DNA from: Auriscalpium vulgare | Lineage: Eukaryota > Basidiomycota > Agaricomycetes > Russulales > Auriscalpiaceae | Length of the DNA stretch: 64,000 nucleotides | Direction of reading: 5' to 3' | NCBI GenBank assembly: GCA_019915015.1 | Contig: JAHBBC010000014.1 | Span: forward strand, 186,001-250,000 | Part shown: in pieces, positions 34,238-46,335 of the stretch | How positions within the stretch are numbered: the first letter of the stretch is position 1 | Layout of the letters: every line of letters starts with the position of its first letter | Translations under genes and position numbers: made by a program | Notes under the pieces: generated by a model | Told to the model about the DNA's origin: nothing | The model's input: the letters and a program-made list of their open reading frames with translations, nothing else | Database searches by the model: none

Positions 34238-36465
34238 ATGTCTGAAGTGTCCGTGTTTTACCGTATTGGCGCAAAGTCCAGCACATATACACACGTTGTC
34301 AACACCAGCCTCGACGACATCCAAGAGCACTTCAAAGAACGATATTATGAGAGTTTCCGACGTCTCAGGGCCGAATATGGAGACACTGTCGTTTATCGCG
34401 TCGTGTGTCCTCTTCAGCTTGCAGTCAGCGGACTTGACTGAACACATGATTGCTAGCCTGCCCATTACAAGCTGCACTTGGAGCCAGAAGACACCCTGGC
34501 ACAACGAGTTGATGCTTTCCTTTCAAGTCCTGACGCGACGGACATGCTGCGTCTAGGTCGTCAAAAGTTATCTACGATATTCGACGGAGAAACGCTCGAC
34601 GAGGATCATATACGTCTGATTTTCCAATGCACCAAGGGTACGCCGTTGTTTCTGCGGCAGCTGGACCGCACTTTCTGACTGAGGTTAAGTTAAAGAGACG
34701 GAGATAAAACCACCGGAGGACAATGGCATTCTTCTCTCGATGTCCAGAGGTGAGTGTGTCGCACGCCCCTTCGACGGCAGATGGACTGTGCAGAGCTGGA
34801 TATTGCCAGAGGTTACGCAGCGGGCACCTCTGCGCCGTCGACTATAGCAAAGTCCGTCACAAACTTCATCAAATCGCAAGAGGGTCACCCGATCTACAAT
34901 GGTCGCCAGGGTCGCATTGGCCCTTCAGGGACACTGTTCAGTAGCCCCTTGGCCCATTTCGCAGAAGACATGAAACACGTCGACGATTATACATACGAGG
35001 ACGAGACGGATTATGACGGCGACAATGACGAAGGCGACAGCGAGGCAATCTCAAAGGCCCTCCTCCAGGTCATCGCAGCCGTTTCGGACATCCACACGAA
35101 AGAGGTCACACTCGCCAGGGATATCAACGACAACCTATCATTGCTTTTGGGCGCACGCATTCACCAATCTAAAAATTCCAATTTAGACCGAGAACCCGAT
35201 GGCCGGACGGTTGCAAACCCGGCTTGTGCTCCTTCAAAGTCTGCGACAGTAGGCGTGATTGTATTCAAGCTGGGCATAGCCGCCGGGGATGCTCTCGTGC
35301 AAGCAAGCGCAATATGGCGCGATGAAGCATTCTGCGACGCTGTATACCTGCTCTATCCTATCCTGTGTTCCCTATGCTGATTGTGTTACAACAGTACAAG
35401 TGTTTTCAAACTGTGTCGGCCTGCCCAGCCTTCCTGGTTTCATTACAGGGACACTATCTCAGCATCCAGGGGGCCGTCCTCATTCCACGACCTGTGACCG
35501 AGCACCTCACGGATACCATCTACATGGGCCTTGGCGCTCCCTGCGAGCAGCGCGTTCGCCGCCTCAGGCGTATCCTCCGCATATTTCGCAAGGCACACCG
35601 CGCGCTTCGGAATTACTATGTCAACCTGGTCCCGAATGCAGACGCGCCCTACATGGGGTGGAAGCCGCAACCAACCTTTTTTCAGGACATCGGCGACAAA
35701 GACCGTGAGGTGGTGAAGAACCTCGAGTACTTGTCGTTGTTCAATCACGAGGATCGAAACAAGGACGACTTCCAGCGCTCGCTGTACATCGGCATGCTAT
35801 CTGGGAAGAAGGTGGTTGTCAAGTTCTGCGAGCGTTACTGCCCGGACGCGCATCGCCTGCTCGCTGATCATGACCCGGAGTTCGCGCCGAAACTGCACAT
35901 GTGCACGCGCCTTGTCGGAGGGCAGCACATGGTCGTGATGGGCTACGTTGAGGGCAGCTTGGTGTCCTCTGCGTTCCGCGAGGGGAAAGAAGTGCGACTG
36001 TCGTTGCAATTCCACGACCAGGTCAAAACCGCGCTCGACGTCCTGCACGAGAATGGATATGTCTATGGTGATCTTCGAGGGCCAAATATCCTGAAGACGG
36101 GCGACGATCGGGCGATACTGATCGATTTCGACTGGGCGGGCAAGGAGGGCGAGGCCCGGTACTCTGTCCTCATGAATACAGATTTGACGTGGCCCAAGGG
36201 CGCCTCGCGGGGCGGCTTGATACATAAGCAACACGATTGGGACATGCTGGCGCGCATGTATCCGGGTCGCGTCGAGGAGGGCACTGTCGAGGAGGGCACG
36301 GGCCGCGTCGAGCGCGTGGAGGAGGGCATAAGCCGCGTCGCGAAGCATACCCTGGAGGATGGCGATGGCGGCAGCAGCAGCAGGCGGCTGCGCACTGACG
36401 GGGACGGCTTGGGCAGCATCGAGGACCCGCAGGACATCATGGAAGTCGACGTTGAAGCCCAGTGA
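34238..36465 (+). CDS. Crinkler-like protein with C-terminal kinase domain (copy 3)
   Basis: Same architecture as the gene at 19.8-21.9 kb. Exon 1 MSEVSVFYRIGAKSS... to VVYRV (then GTGTGT). Exon 2 PAHYKLHLEPEDTLAQRV to IRLIFQCTK. A long intron plausibly ends at CTGTGCAG, giving ELDIARGYAAGTSAPS. An acidic stretch (DETDYDGDNDEGDSE) follows, and after a 50-base intron (GTATACC...ACAG) the kinase part starts. It has GKKVVVKFCERYCPDAHRLL, YVYGDLRGPNILK and ILIDFDWAGKEGEARY, followed by the repeated tail EEGT/GRVE and a C-terminus ending DIMEVDVEAQ. Compared with copy 1, 7 bases are missing just before MDCAEL, which matters only if that segment is exonic. It lies outside the duplicated blocks in the opposite orientation. 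Kinase residues look active; role unknown. Confidence 0.65.
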
Positions 36466-36534
36466 GAACTCGTCCTGCCACGTTCCTATGCCCAGTTGTG
36501 CCTGTATGCCCTTAGGTGCCGAATATGCGTTGAG

Positions 36535-36770
36535 ATGTGATTTTGCTGATCGGAGCTGTCGTGAACCGACGGGTTACGCATTGGGCGGGATCGGCTAGCA
36601 TGGGCCAACCATAATACCATCGTAAGCAGCGCTTCGATAGCACCCTTTTCCGAGAAGGTAGTGGCACGCTGTCCTGTCGGTATGGGAGCATAGATGATAT
36701 CGCATGAGTGAATGAGCATAGTGGACTGTACTCGAAAGGACGGCGCACTATCGACTTGGCCGGACAACGT
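36535..36770 (-). repeat. Dispersed repeat R2 with a conserved minus-strand frame
   Basis: Related to R1 (27470-27690). The minus strand reads IIYAPIPTGQRATTFSEKGA then IEALLTMVLWLAHA. It lies just downstream of the third Crinkler-like gene, as R1 lies just downstream of the truncated second one, so it may belong to that gene's 3' neighbourhood. Confidence 0.5.
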
Positions 36771-37086
36771 CCTTCTGCCAGCAGCTATCGCTGGTCAGTG
36801 GTCAGTAGGAAGCCGACTGTTGTACCGCCCACACGTTCAAACTCCAGAACGATATAAATTGTGATGTTCATCTCCGACCCAACATAACGGAATCGAGGTC
36901 ACGAGCGGAAGAAAGCTTAAAGTGATTGAGGATCCTACGAATTAAAACGAAAGGGAATTGAGAACGGAAACCGAACTTGTTAAAGATTGGGCCAGTGTAC
37001 AATGTACTTAAGTCTGGTGGAACTGGATCAAATGGTATCCTGGCGTATCGCACAGATCAGTGTGGGCGATAGAAATGTTTAAAAGC

Positions 37087-38286
37087 CTAGGACACCTTGA
37101 TTTTCGACCACCTAGAGACGAGGTCAGTGATCCGCTCGTGCAGAATCGCGCTGCACCGAGGGCATGTCAAGTAGTTGCCTAAGGGAAGCAACGTGTTCTG
37201 AATCGCCGCCGGAGTTACAGCTTTCACGATGGCCATTCAGGAAGGTTGAACAATATGCATCACACTGATGACCACGCACCTGCGTTGCTGTCCCATGCCA
37301 AATAGGCCGACGCCAGGGACCACGCCCGCGCGAGTTTCTTCTGCTCGTTCAAATCGCAAATCAACGAAGGCTCGTGCGACCTAAGCGGCATTTCCAGCAG
37401 GCGCTTGAGTGCCGCCGTGCGCCCGAGGTGGAGGAAGAACAGCCGCTTGAGGTAGACGGCACCGACCTCCGCCGCGACGTCGTCGGTGATGCTGTCCAGT
37501 GGGAATGACAGCAAACGCGACGACACCGCGACGGCGAGCGGGTACGCATCCAGCGCGGCGGCGAGCGCGTAAAATCGGAAGGGGGCGTACGATGCGACCG
37601 AAACCGCGACTTCATAGAGCGGGGCGCCCTGCGCCAAGTAGACATCGCTCGCAAGCCCATAGGTACGGGTGGATTCGATGGCGGCAAGCACATCGTCTGT
37701 GGTTGGAAAGTAGTGGACAACGGGCATGCCATAGATAGCGTGGAGGAGGATGTTCAACACCACCGACTCGAGGGGTATGCTCACGTGCTTGCCATTCGGC
37801 TCATACGGCACGTACGAGGCGAAATGGTTGTCCGACGCACCGAAGATCTTGTGCCGGTGCACGTAGAAGAGGATGTTGTCGCGGGAGAGTATGAGCAGGT
37901 CGGCCGGGTGGACGTCTAGGTTTGCGCCGGGGTGAAAGGCTGTGGAGATGGGCACGAGGGCCTCTTGATGTTCACTGAGAGAGCCCATGCCAGACGGCTG
38001 CAAGTGAAAACATGGAATGAGTACAGTATCAAGGGTTTGAGTATTCAGGTAATCATTGGCGAGAGAGCGTCGTCTGCAGATGCAGCTCTCCCAACGGCCT
38101 CGCCCATCTCAACGGCCTCGCCTAGAGCCAAAGGGTCCAACTTACCGGCGGGGTGGGGACCTGGGGAGACGACACAGCTCGTGCCAACCGGGGCCGGGTC
38201 GGCAGCGGGCTCACAGGCTCCTCCTGCGCAAGCCTCGAGCTCGTCGGGACCATCTGAAATATGGAGTCCCAGTCGTCGTAATCCAT
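37087..38286 (-). CDS. BTB/POZ-domain protein, paralogue 1
   Basis: First of four paralogues sharing one design. Exon 1 (start 38286) encodes a short acidic/aromatic motif MDYDDWDSIFQMV followed by a Pro/Arg-rich linker. The intron runs from GTAAGT to CTTGCAG. Exon 2 (37995-37286) holds the BTB fold: VHPADLLILSRDNILFYVHR, FGASDNHFASYVPYEPNG, VSIPLESVVLNILLHAIYG, then a helical region (AVYLKRLFFLHLGRTAALKR) and ARAWSLASAYLAWDS. The last exon, after GTGCGT...GAAAG, encodes AVTPAAIQN... with the CxxC pair LTCPRCSAIL and ends WSKIKVS. BTB domains dimerise and often recruit cullin-3 or act in transcription; which applies here is unknown. Its promoter differs from the other three. Confidence 0.75.
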
Positions 38287-38847
38287 GACTGTGCCAATGT
38301 CAGCTCAAAGACACCGTTGAGAGGCAAAAGGGCATCAAATCGATGGCCATCAAATGGACGTCAAGGTTTATATGTGAAATCTCGAGGAGAGAAAGAATAG
38401 ATTGTCGCGGACAGCGCAGAATCATCGAGAAAAAGATCGGTCGGCATTCGCCGAGCCTGCGCCTGTCCAAGGCTCCAAGCATTCGTACACATTCGCCTAC
38501 ATTCGCCCCATATTCGCCCCCGTTCATGAGCCTTCCATTCTCGCATCTGCGGCTGTTTGGGGTGATAAAACATTCTGGGTGCCACAGCAACGCATCTGCG
38601 TGGTATTCAAGCCAAATTCAAGCGGTGAAAGTGCCGTAAGTATCTATCGTCTCGTCCATGTCTCGTCCATGTCTCGTTCGAAAACCTGAACCGCCGTTTT
38701 CTACATGTTTGCTATCTGCGAACATGCTCCGACCGATAAGGCCGGCGCCGTTCGATATGGCGCCAGCGAGCGAGTCTGGATCGCCTGTCACCAGTCATGC
38801 ATCATGCAGCATGTACCACGCCTCCGAATCCCGGATCCGAGTCCTAT

Positions 38848-39480
38848 CTCTTAGATCTGGCAATGGATAGTCCGGACTCCGGACTGGCACATCGTCGCCG
38901 CCGTCCGACTCCCGCTCTGCGGAGTCCTCTGAATCGTCGTCGGGAAAGGGCGGCGCGCTTGGTTCGGATCGACGACAAGGACTCCCCAGCCAAAGTTAGA
39001 CAGCAGCCGCTCATCGTAGGCGTCGAAGCCGGTCCTGTAGAACGCGGCGGCCACTGTGCCTCGACGCAGTTGAGCCGCCAGGGCTTGCCGTAGTTCGTCG
39101 GGTTCTGGACGATGAGGTATGGCACTGACGGTCCAATCAGTGAGATGACTGCATTGTGGGCACAGTGCGGGCAGGCGATCTTGGAAAACAACACGTCTGC
39201 TTGCCCTTCGGACCGTCCATCTCAGGTAAGAACGCGGCCGATCAATACACGACAGGAGACATGTTGAACCGCGTGCCGACGCGCAGATCCTGGGCTCCCC
39301 CAATTCGCGCGAGCTTCAGCGGAGCGGATCGCAGTCGGCGAAGTCCTGTGACACCACCGAGACACTAGCAAGGAAGATGAAATTACAGGCACCTAATCGC
39401 GACGGACACCCTGATCCAGTCAGGTTCGGTCACTGTCCGCCTGACATCCGGTGCAAACCAGGACAACAGCGCACTGCTGC
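38848..39480 (-). pseudogene. TSR3 pseudogene fragment 1
   Basis: Decayed copy of the TSR3 gene at 44.1-45.3 kb. Recognisable pieces on the minus strand are [29 protein letters not shown], and, two bases out of frame, VAAAFYRTGFDAYDERLLSN and FGWG. The acidic tail codons are also still visible. The exon with the SPSDRAVV and ECSWARLD motifs is deleted. It lies upstream of BTB paralogue 1, as functional TSR3 lies upstream of paralogue 3, so BTB and TSR3 were copied as a unit. Confidence 0.78.
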
Positions 39481-39756
39481 CTAAGAAAGCGCGATCGTGA
39501 GTAAAGATATATATAACCAAGAAAGATGATGGTGACTTAGTATCCTACCATAGTAAAACTATGAAGTGAAAGAGCGCACAGAGACGGATAACCGAACTTG
39601 AGGAACGGGATTGAAACATATAAGTACAGCACTAGAGTCTGCCTAAATGCGGCCTGGGTCATCTCCTCCCGAATGCCAGGTGGAAGCGGATTAAATGGTG
39701 TCCTGGCGTATCACACTGGTCAATATGGAACAAAAGAAAAGACGGACGATGCAAGC

Positions 39757-40963
39757 CTAACGCACCTTGATTTTCGACCACTCCACGAGCATGTCCGTGG
39801 TCCGGTCGCGCAGTATGATTCTGCATTGCGAGCATGTCAAGTGGGTGGCTAAGGAACGTATGGTTGTCTCAATTGTGTTTGTAGTCACATCTGTTACGAT
39901 GCATTAGGAAGATCGAACAACTTACACAGCACCACAACAATGAGCACGCACCTGCCTTGCTGTCCCACACCAAATAGGCCGACGCCAGGGACCACGCCTT
40001 CGCCAGTTTCTTGTGCTCGCGCGCACCGCATATCAACGAGGGCTCATGCGACCTAAGCGGAATTGCCAGCAGGCGCTTGAGGGCCGCCGTGCGCCCGAGG
40101 TGGAGGAAGAACAGCCGCTTGAGGTAGACGGCACCGATCTTCGACGCGTCGGCATCGGTTATACTGTCCAATGGGAATGACAATAACAGCGACGACACCG
40201 CGACGGCGAGCGGGTACGCATCCAGCGCGGCCGCGAGCGCGTAAAATCGCATGGGGGCGGACGATGCGACCGAGACCGCTACTTCGTAGAGCGGGGCGCC
40301 GGGCGCCAAGTGCACATCGCTTGCAAGCCCGTAGGCACGGATGAGCTCGATGGTGTCATGCACAGCATCCGGAGATGGGGTATAGTGCATGACGGGCATG
40401 CCGTATATGGCGTGGAAGAGGATGTTCAGCACCACCGAGTCGAGGGGGATGCTCACGGGCAGGGCATTTGGCTCGTGCGGGAGGTACGAAGCGAAGTAAT
40501 TGTCCGACACGCCGAGGACTATACTCCGGTGCACGTAGAAGAGCACGCCGTCGTGGGAGAGTACGAGCAGGTCGGGCGGGTAGAAGTCTAGGTTCGCACC
40601 GGGGAAAAAGGCGGTGGAAATGTGCACAACGGTGTCTTGCTGTTCGCCGGATGAGTCCTGGCCAGACATCGATGAGCATCAAGGAGTAGGGTATTCGGGT
40701 GAGCATCGGCGAGGGAGAGTCACTCGCCGTCTGCACACAGAAACGGATGCAAAACAGAAGCCTCTCTCTAAGACTCGCCTAGAAATAAGTGCCAATGTCA
40801 AGCTTACCGGAAGGCCGGGGGGCTCGTCCGACGACACAGCTTGTGCCAACCGGGGACTGGTCGGCGGAAAACTTTTCACGGGCTTGTCCTGCGCAAGCCT
40901 CGTCTCGACCATCTGGAATATGGAGTCCCAGTCGTCGTCGTCGAAATCCATGGCTGGGTCCAT
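39757..40963 (-). CDS. BTB/POZ-domain protein, paralogue 2
   Basis: Exon 1 from 40963: MDPAMDFDDDDWDSIFQMVE, then a linker to EPPGLP, where the intron GTAAGC begins. Exon 2 (to about 39952) starts DSSGEQQDTVVHIS, with the BTB core FYPPDLLVLSHDGVLFYVHR, VSIPLDSVVLNILFHAIYGM and the helical region ending AWSLASAYLVWDSKA. The last exon, DVTTNTIETTIRS, contains LTCSQCRIIL and ends WSKIKVR at 39757. All splice phases agree with paralogues 1 and 3. Promoter elements are given separately. Intact. Confidence 0.78.
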
Positions 40964-41007
40964 TCGAAGAGGCAAAAAGACTTTGACTCGGCGGCTGTCG
41001 ATAGGGG

Positions 41008-41344
41008 TTTATATACACACGCCATCTCGGCGAGGTCGTTAGCGGGAGAACTAGAATATGTCGCCGACATCATCCAGATAATACTATGACGTCGTCCGGA
41101 AATCGTCCGCATTCGGTACGTAAACGCTTAAACCCTCCTTTAGGGGCAGCGCATCGCTCAATGCCATTTTTTTGGAGTTCCAATCAGAGTCCATTAATCG
41201 CGGCGTACCAATGCATTAATGTGTATTTATTTGAGCTGCCTCCGATAGACCGTGCATTATCTGTTTCCTGCAACGAAGGTTTCTTGGCATTCGAAGGTCC
41301 GAGGGGGTGGCCTGGGTTGGCCTGCGCCTGCGTCATCGATGACG
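41008..41344 (-). promoter_or_regulatory. Promoter of BTB paralogue 2: TATA box plus distal palindrome
   Basis: TATATAAA (41008-41015) lies 45 bases before the ATG. CGTCATCGATGACG (41331-41344), a perfect palindrome extended by one more pair, lies 368 bases before it. The DNA between is similar to the same region of paralogues 3 and 4. The half-site TGACG is what bZIP/CREB-type factors bind. Confidence 0.6.
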
Positions 41345-41944
41345 CGGGGAAAGACTGGTACTAGGCCTTCCGCGCAAGCTGATGTCGGCAAGCCGCAACA
41401 TAGACATGTGGCAAAACAGGACAAGAACGGACCGCCAGAATTTACGCTGGCTAAATCTTCCAGTCTCTCAGGACGATCGACTGCGCGCCATGTTGCCAGA
41501 CGTGCGGCGATTGGAAGAGCGCGAGGAGGCGGCTTGACCTAACGATGTAGTATGCAGCTAGTCCCAAGTTTCGCAATTTCAAGGATCCCTAGGATTACTT
41601 TTGAATGAGACTCTGGCCTCAACGGCAACAGGCGCCTACTGTAAGTCGCGGCCGATTCGAAGTTGACTCAATGGTACAAGAAAGCGGGAGCGTGTGTAAA
41701 GGTATACATATATAGACAACTGAAAACCCCCATAGTGACCAAGTATCCTACCATAATAAAAGCTACCAAGTGAAAGAGCGAGAGGAAACGGAGACGGAGA
41801 CGGAGACGGAAACCGACCTTGTTGAACGGACTGTAGTACACTGCATAAATGCGGCCCGGGTCATCTCTGAAAGGTCGAACCGGATTAAATGGTGTCCTGG
41901 CGTTTCACACAAATTAGTAGGGAACAAAGACAGATGATGCACGC
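41345..41944. other. Spacer with ACGGAG hexamer repeat
   Basis: No gene supported. A short hexamer run (about four ACGGAG units, 41788-41813) lies in the 3' flank of BTB paralogue 3. Confidence 0.5.
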
Positions 41945-43109
41945 CTAGCGCACCTTGATTTTCGACCACTCCATGACGAGGTCCGCGGTCCGGTCGCGCA
42001 GAATGACACTGCATTGCGAGCATGTCAAGTGGATGGATAAGGAACGTATGGTTGTCTCAATCGCGGTCGGAGTCACATCTGTTACGATGCATTAGGCAGG
42101 TCGAACAATAGGTACCATGCCGATGGGCACGCACCTGCCTTGCTGTCCCACACCAGATAGGCCGACGCCAGGGACCACGCCCTTGCCAGTTTTCTGTGCT
42201 CGCGCGCATCGCAAATCAACGAGGGCTTATGCGACTTGAGCGGCGGTGCGAGCAGGCGCTTGAGAGCCGCCGTTCGCCCGAGGTGGAGGAAGAACAGCCG
42301 CTTGAGGTAGACGGCACCGATCTTCGACGCAACATCATCGGTTAGGCTGTCCAGCGGGAACGACAGTAAACGCGAAGATACCGCGACGGCGAGCGGGTGC
42401 GCATCCAGCCCGGCGGCGAGCGAGTAGAACCGGATGGGGGCGGATGACGCGACCGAAACCGCGACGTCGAAGAGCGGCGTGCCGGGTGCAAGGTGCACAT
42501 CGATTGCAAGCCCATAGGCACGGATGATTCCGATGGTGTCAAGCACAGCGTCTGTGGATGGACGATAGTGCATGACGGGCATGCCATATATAACGTGGAA
42601 GAGGATGTTCAACACCACCGAGTCGAGGGGGATGCTCACGGGCAGGTCATCCGACTCGTACGGGAGGTACGAGGCGAAGTAGTTGTCCGAGACACCGAGG
42701 ACTTTCCCCCGGTGCACGTAGAAGCAGACGCCGTCGTCGGAGAAAACGAGCAGGTCGGGTGGGTAAACGTCTAGATTCGCGCCGGGGAAAAAGGTGGTCG
42801 AAATTGGAACGATGGTGTTTTGTTCGGTGGACGACTCCTGACCGGCCTGACCAGACATCGATGAGTATGAAGGTATAAGGTATTCGGGTGATCATTGGCG
42901 AGGATGCGCCGTCCGTCTGCACAGAGACGGATGAAGAGCAGAAGCCTCTCTCAACGGACTCACCTAAAAATAAGTGTCAAGCTTACCGGAAGGCTAGAGG
43001 GGAGGGGAGGCGGGGAATTCACGCGATCGTCCTGCGTAAGCCTCGTCTCGACCATCTGGAATATGGAGTCCCAGTCGTCGTCGTCGTCGAGATCCATGGC
43101 TGTGTCCAT
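41945..43109 (-). CDS. BTB/POZ-domain protein, paralogue 3
   Basis: Exon 1 from 43109: MDTAMDLDDDDWDSIFQMVE, Pro-rich linker, GTAAGC donor. Exon 2 includes STTFFPGANLDVYPPDLLVF, VLGVSDNYFASYLPYESDD, VSIPLDSVVLNILFHVIYGM and AVYLKRLFFLHLGRTAALKR, ending VWDSKA. After GTGCGT...AACAG the last exon reads DVTPTAIETTIRSLSIHLTC then SQCSVILRDRTADLVMEWSK and ends IKVR. Intact, and the closest match to paralogue 2. It lies 1 kb downstream of functional TSR3. Confidence 0.78.
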
Positions 43110-43157
43110 TACCGTGAAGAGGTAGAAAAGCTTCAAATCGGCGGCTATCGAATGGGT

Positions 43158-43487
43158 TTATATACATACGACATCTCGGCGAAGTGGTTGGCTGGCGAAC
43201 TAGATCGTCGACAGGGCAGAATCATCCAGAAGAAAGTCGTCCGCATTCGGGACATAAATGCTTAACCCCTAGTGTAGGGGCAGCGCATTGCTCGCCACGA
43301 TTTTTTGTAGAGTTCGAGTTAGAGTCCATTAATCGCGGCGTACCAGTGTGTATTTATTTGTGCTGCCTCCGATGAAGTATGCTTTATGTGTTCCCTGCAG
43401 CGTCAAGAAAGCTTTCCCCCGTTTGTTGGCATTTTAAGGGCCGAGGGCATGGGCAGCGTGACTGCGTCTGTGACGTCATCGATGACG
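43158..43487 (-). promoter_or_regulatory. Promoter of BTB paralogue 3: TATA box plus distal palindrome
   Basis: TATATAAA at 43158-43165 (49 bases before ATG) and CGTCATCGATGACG at 43474-43487 (365 bases before ATG). Here the element overlaps a full CRE octamer TGACGTCA (43471-43478). Confidence 0.65.
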
Positions 43488-44096
43488 CGCGGCCTTCCTG
43501 CCGTGGCGGAACGACTGTCTTCCATGCAAAGGAGACTAGTACCGCTCGGAGTCGGAGGCCGGACTCCCTCGGTGATCCTCTGACCTTCGTCGCACCGCCA
43601 GTATTCATTGAGTATAGCAGGTCCTCGTACTTATTACAATGGTTCTGTGGTTCAGCGAAATTATCATTAGATCTCTATCCTTAACCCGTGTACCGCCGCG
43701 TTCGCAGACGTTCAACATCCGTATGTATGTAGCTGGGCAGACTTTTGAGGACCCAGGCAACTGGAAAGCTCGTTCCAGGCCGACATCTGCAGCTTCCGTT
43801 CCAGATGCGCAGTCTCTGCTCCACCTCTCCAGCGCAAGCTGTATCTGGACATTGCTTTCCACCAGCTCACTCCTGTGACGGATACCAGACGTACGACTAG
43901 ATCGCAATTAAGATCTCGCTATGATGGACAAATCACAATGCTACCCTGCATTGTTTGCTGGGCGGGCCCGACACGCTGGCAGCGTGCTGCTTCCAATGGG
44001 TGAGCCATTTTCTTTGCTATTGGCGTACATGGCTCCGGCCCAGAAGGCCTTAGCTTCGACCATGGATCATCCTCGTTCTCTCTTGGCAATGGGTGG
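43488..44096. other. Spacer, no gene
   Basis: Region between the BTB paralogue 3 promoter and the stop codon of TSR3. Short open frames exist on both strands but nothing is recognised. Confidence 0.45.
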
Positions 44097-45307
44097 TCAG
44101 CGCTCTGGACTTGGCCCATCGTCGCCACCGTCCGACTCGTGCTCTGCGGCATCCTCTGATTCCTCGTCTGAGGACGAATCCGGGGGCGGCGCGTGGTTCG
44201 GGTTGGCGACAAGCAGGTCTTCCGGCTCCGTATTTTCAGGATCTAAACGGGCGGCCAAGTGAGGCGCGCCGCACACAACGTCGCAAGAGCCATGTACACA
44301 CCTATGGGGGCCCGCGAGAGCACATAAGCGGTCTCCAGCTCCTCGAGAATGCGATCCTGCATCGCTTGCATGGATGCGGCGTCCGTGCATGTCCGATAGC
44401 GCTCAATCAGGTGCCTGCGCGATGCATGAGTAAAGCGTCACGTCGACGAATGCCGCACGCAAGTCACACGCACTTGTTCACGCGCCAGAACGCGTCCCCC
44501 CAGCCAAAGCCAGAGAGCAGCCGCTCAGCGTAGGCGTCGAAACCGGTTAAGTAGAACGCGGCTGCCAGTGCCTCGACGCAGTTGAGCCGCCAGGGCTTGC
44601 CGTAGTTCGTCGGGTTCGTGGCGATGAGGTAGGGCACTGACGTTCCGACGTAAATTACCAGTGAGATGACTGCGTTGTGTGTAAGGACGCACAGAGACGT
44701 TCGTGCGGGCTGGCGATCTTGGAAAACGGCACGTCGTCGAGGCGCGCCCATGAGCACTCGACGACTGCGAGGCCCCCCGCGAGCACGACCGCGCGGTCGG
44801 ACGGCGAGATCGGCTGCTTGCCCTTCGGACTGTCCACTTCAGGTAAGAACCGGGCCAGTAAATACACGACAGGATACGTACGACAGGACAATCCCCCGGA
44901 ACCGCGTGCCGACGCGCAGATCCTGGATCAGCCCAAGTCGCGCGAGCTTCTTGCCAGAGCAGCGGCGCGGATCGCAGTGGTCGAAGTCCTGTGCCCCCAC
45001 CGCAACAATCGCAACGTCAGACTACGAGAGCCTAGATAGTGCTGAGCGTGCACGTACCCACATCGCTACTGGAACCCCGATCCGCTCAGGTTCTGTCCGG
45101 TCGGTCACTGTCCGGCTGACATGCAAGCTAGGACAAGAACGCACTGCTGCCTGTGGGCTCCTCGTCGGCATTTTCGTTGGGAGATTCATCAACAGCGCTC
45201 TCAGGGCGTGTGTCATCGACTGTGTGTCGTGTTGGACGTGAGGCATGGGGACGCTTGCCGCGGCGAGCGGAGGAAGGCTTCGAGCGCGAAGAGGACGGCT
45301 TGACCAT
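44097..45307 (-). CDS. TSR3: 18S rRNA aminocarboxypropyltransferase TSR3
   Basis: SPOUT-like enzyme that transfers the aminocarboxypropyl group of SAM to the hypermodified pseudouridine of 18S rRNA in late 40S maturation, in the cytoplasm. Proposed start [20 protein letters not shown] (45307), a basic head. Core exons: [20 protein letters not shown] and [32 protein letters not shown] with [20 protein letters not shown] and [45 protein letters not shown] and [13 protein letters not shown]; then [20 protein letters not shown] and a spliced acidic tail ([20 protein letters not shown]) ending SPER at 44097. All family motifs are present. The junction between the basic head and DFDHC is not resolved. 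Two broken copies lie at 38.8 and 54.3 kb. Confidence 0.88.
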
Positions 45308-46335
45308 AATCAGAAACGATGTTCGCAAAGGGATGTCGTGAAACACGTTTGGCAGCAAATATATGGCCCCGACGGCGTCAAGATGCGTGCCGGTGCCAGT
45401 AAAGAATCGGTGGAAGAGGGTGGAAGACTACGAGGAAACGGGCGCCTAGCTATGTCAAACCCGGGCCGCCGGCTGCCGTGCCCGAAGTTGGTCGGAAGAG
45501 TTGCAGTTTTCTTCTCCATGTTCTTCTTTACATCTCTGCGACGACTTGGACTTGCACGCTCGTTCCCCGTACTCTGACGTATTGCGAGGCGGGTGGAGAA
45601 CCCGCTTGAAAGGGACGTCCTTATCCGCAAGTCCCTCATGTGACAAGTACACCAGTTCGCCGCAGCAACTCACTTCAGAAACCTTTATCTCTATCGCTGC
45701 AGGACTTACGCATGCCAACATTTCGGGCTCGGTAGGCTTCAGTATCGCTGCAGTTGTAACTGTCTTGAATTCTCTCGAGCTGGCTGCGCTCAAGTGCCGT
45801 GACCTTCCCGCCGTTCGTATCCCACTAGTTGCTGGCGGGCGGTCTCGTTTCACGGCGATGCTGTAACGCATGGCCCACGGAGTCTTCCTGGTGAAATGCT
45901 ATCCAGCACACGGATCCCTTCTCCTGTCCTTGTTGTTGTCCCTTATCCCAGTGTCCTTGTTGTCCTTGTTGATCCATCGCCCTTCTGTATGAACTAATGC
46001 GGGACAAGCTGCAGCTAGCACATCCGTTTTGGCCTTTGGCCCCTGCCTATGCGGGCTCCGTTCCCCTAATACATCACATACAGCACGTCATGCGCCCAAA
46101 CCTCGTCCCTCCTCGTCCTCAGCGCCGGAGATCTCGATCAAGTTTGAGCGTGAGTTTTACTTCACCGTTTCGTACGATGCCGTCGGTAGGCGCCGCCGGT
46201 CCGTCGGCAAGGTGGTCATAGCCAGCGGGTCATTCGACTTCTCCGCCCCGAGGCGCTTCACGCACAAACCTAATCTTCGTGGCTAGCGTTTGGCTTTTAT
46301 ATCCAGAACGACTGTCTCCTGATACCATAATCTCA
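45308..46335. other. Gap upstream of TSR3, no firm gene
   Basis: Holds the promoter of TSR3. Two open frames stand out on the plus strand: 45501-45866 (GSVGFSIAAVVTVLNSLELA near the end) and 46029-46286 (FEREFYFTVSYDAVGRRRRS). Neither has a domain I know, a signal peptide or clear splicing. They might be small lineage-specific genes, but I cannot support this. Confidence 0.35.

Noticed and set aside
45501..45866. Plus-strand frame with a hydrophobic segment (GSVGFSIAAVVTVLNSLELA)
   Set aside because: No signal peptide at the start, no conserved partner, and the opposite strand is equally open. Left as a gap rather than called a gene.
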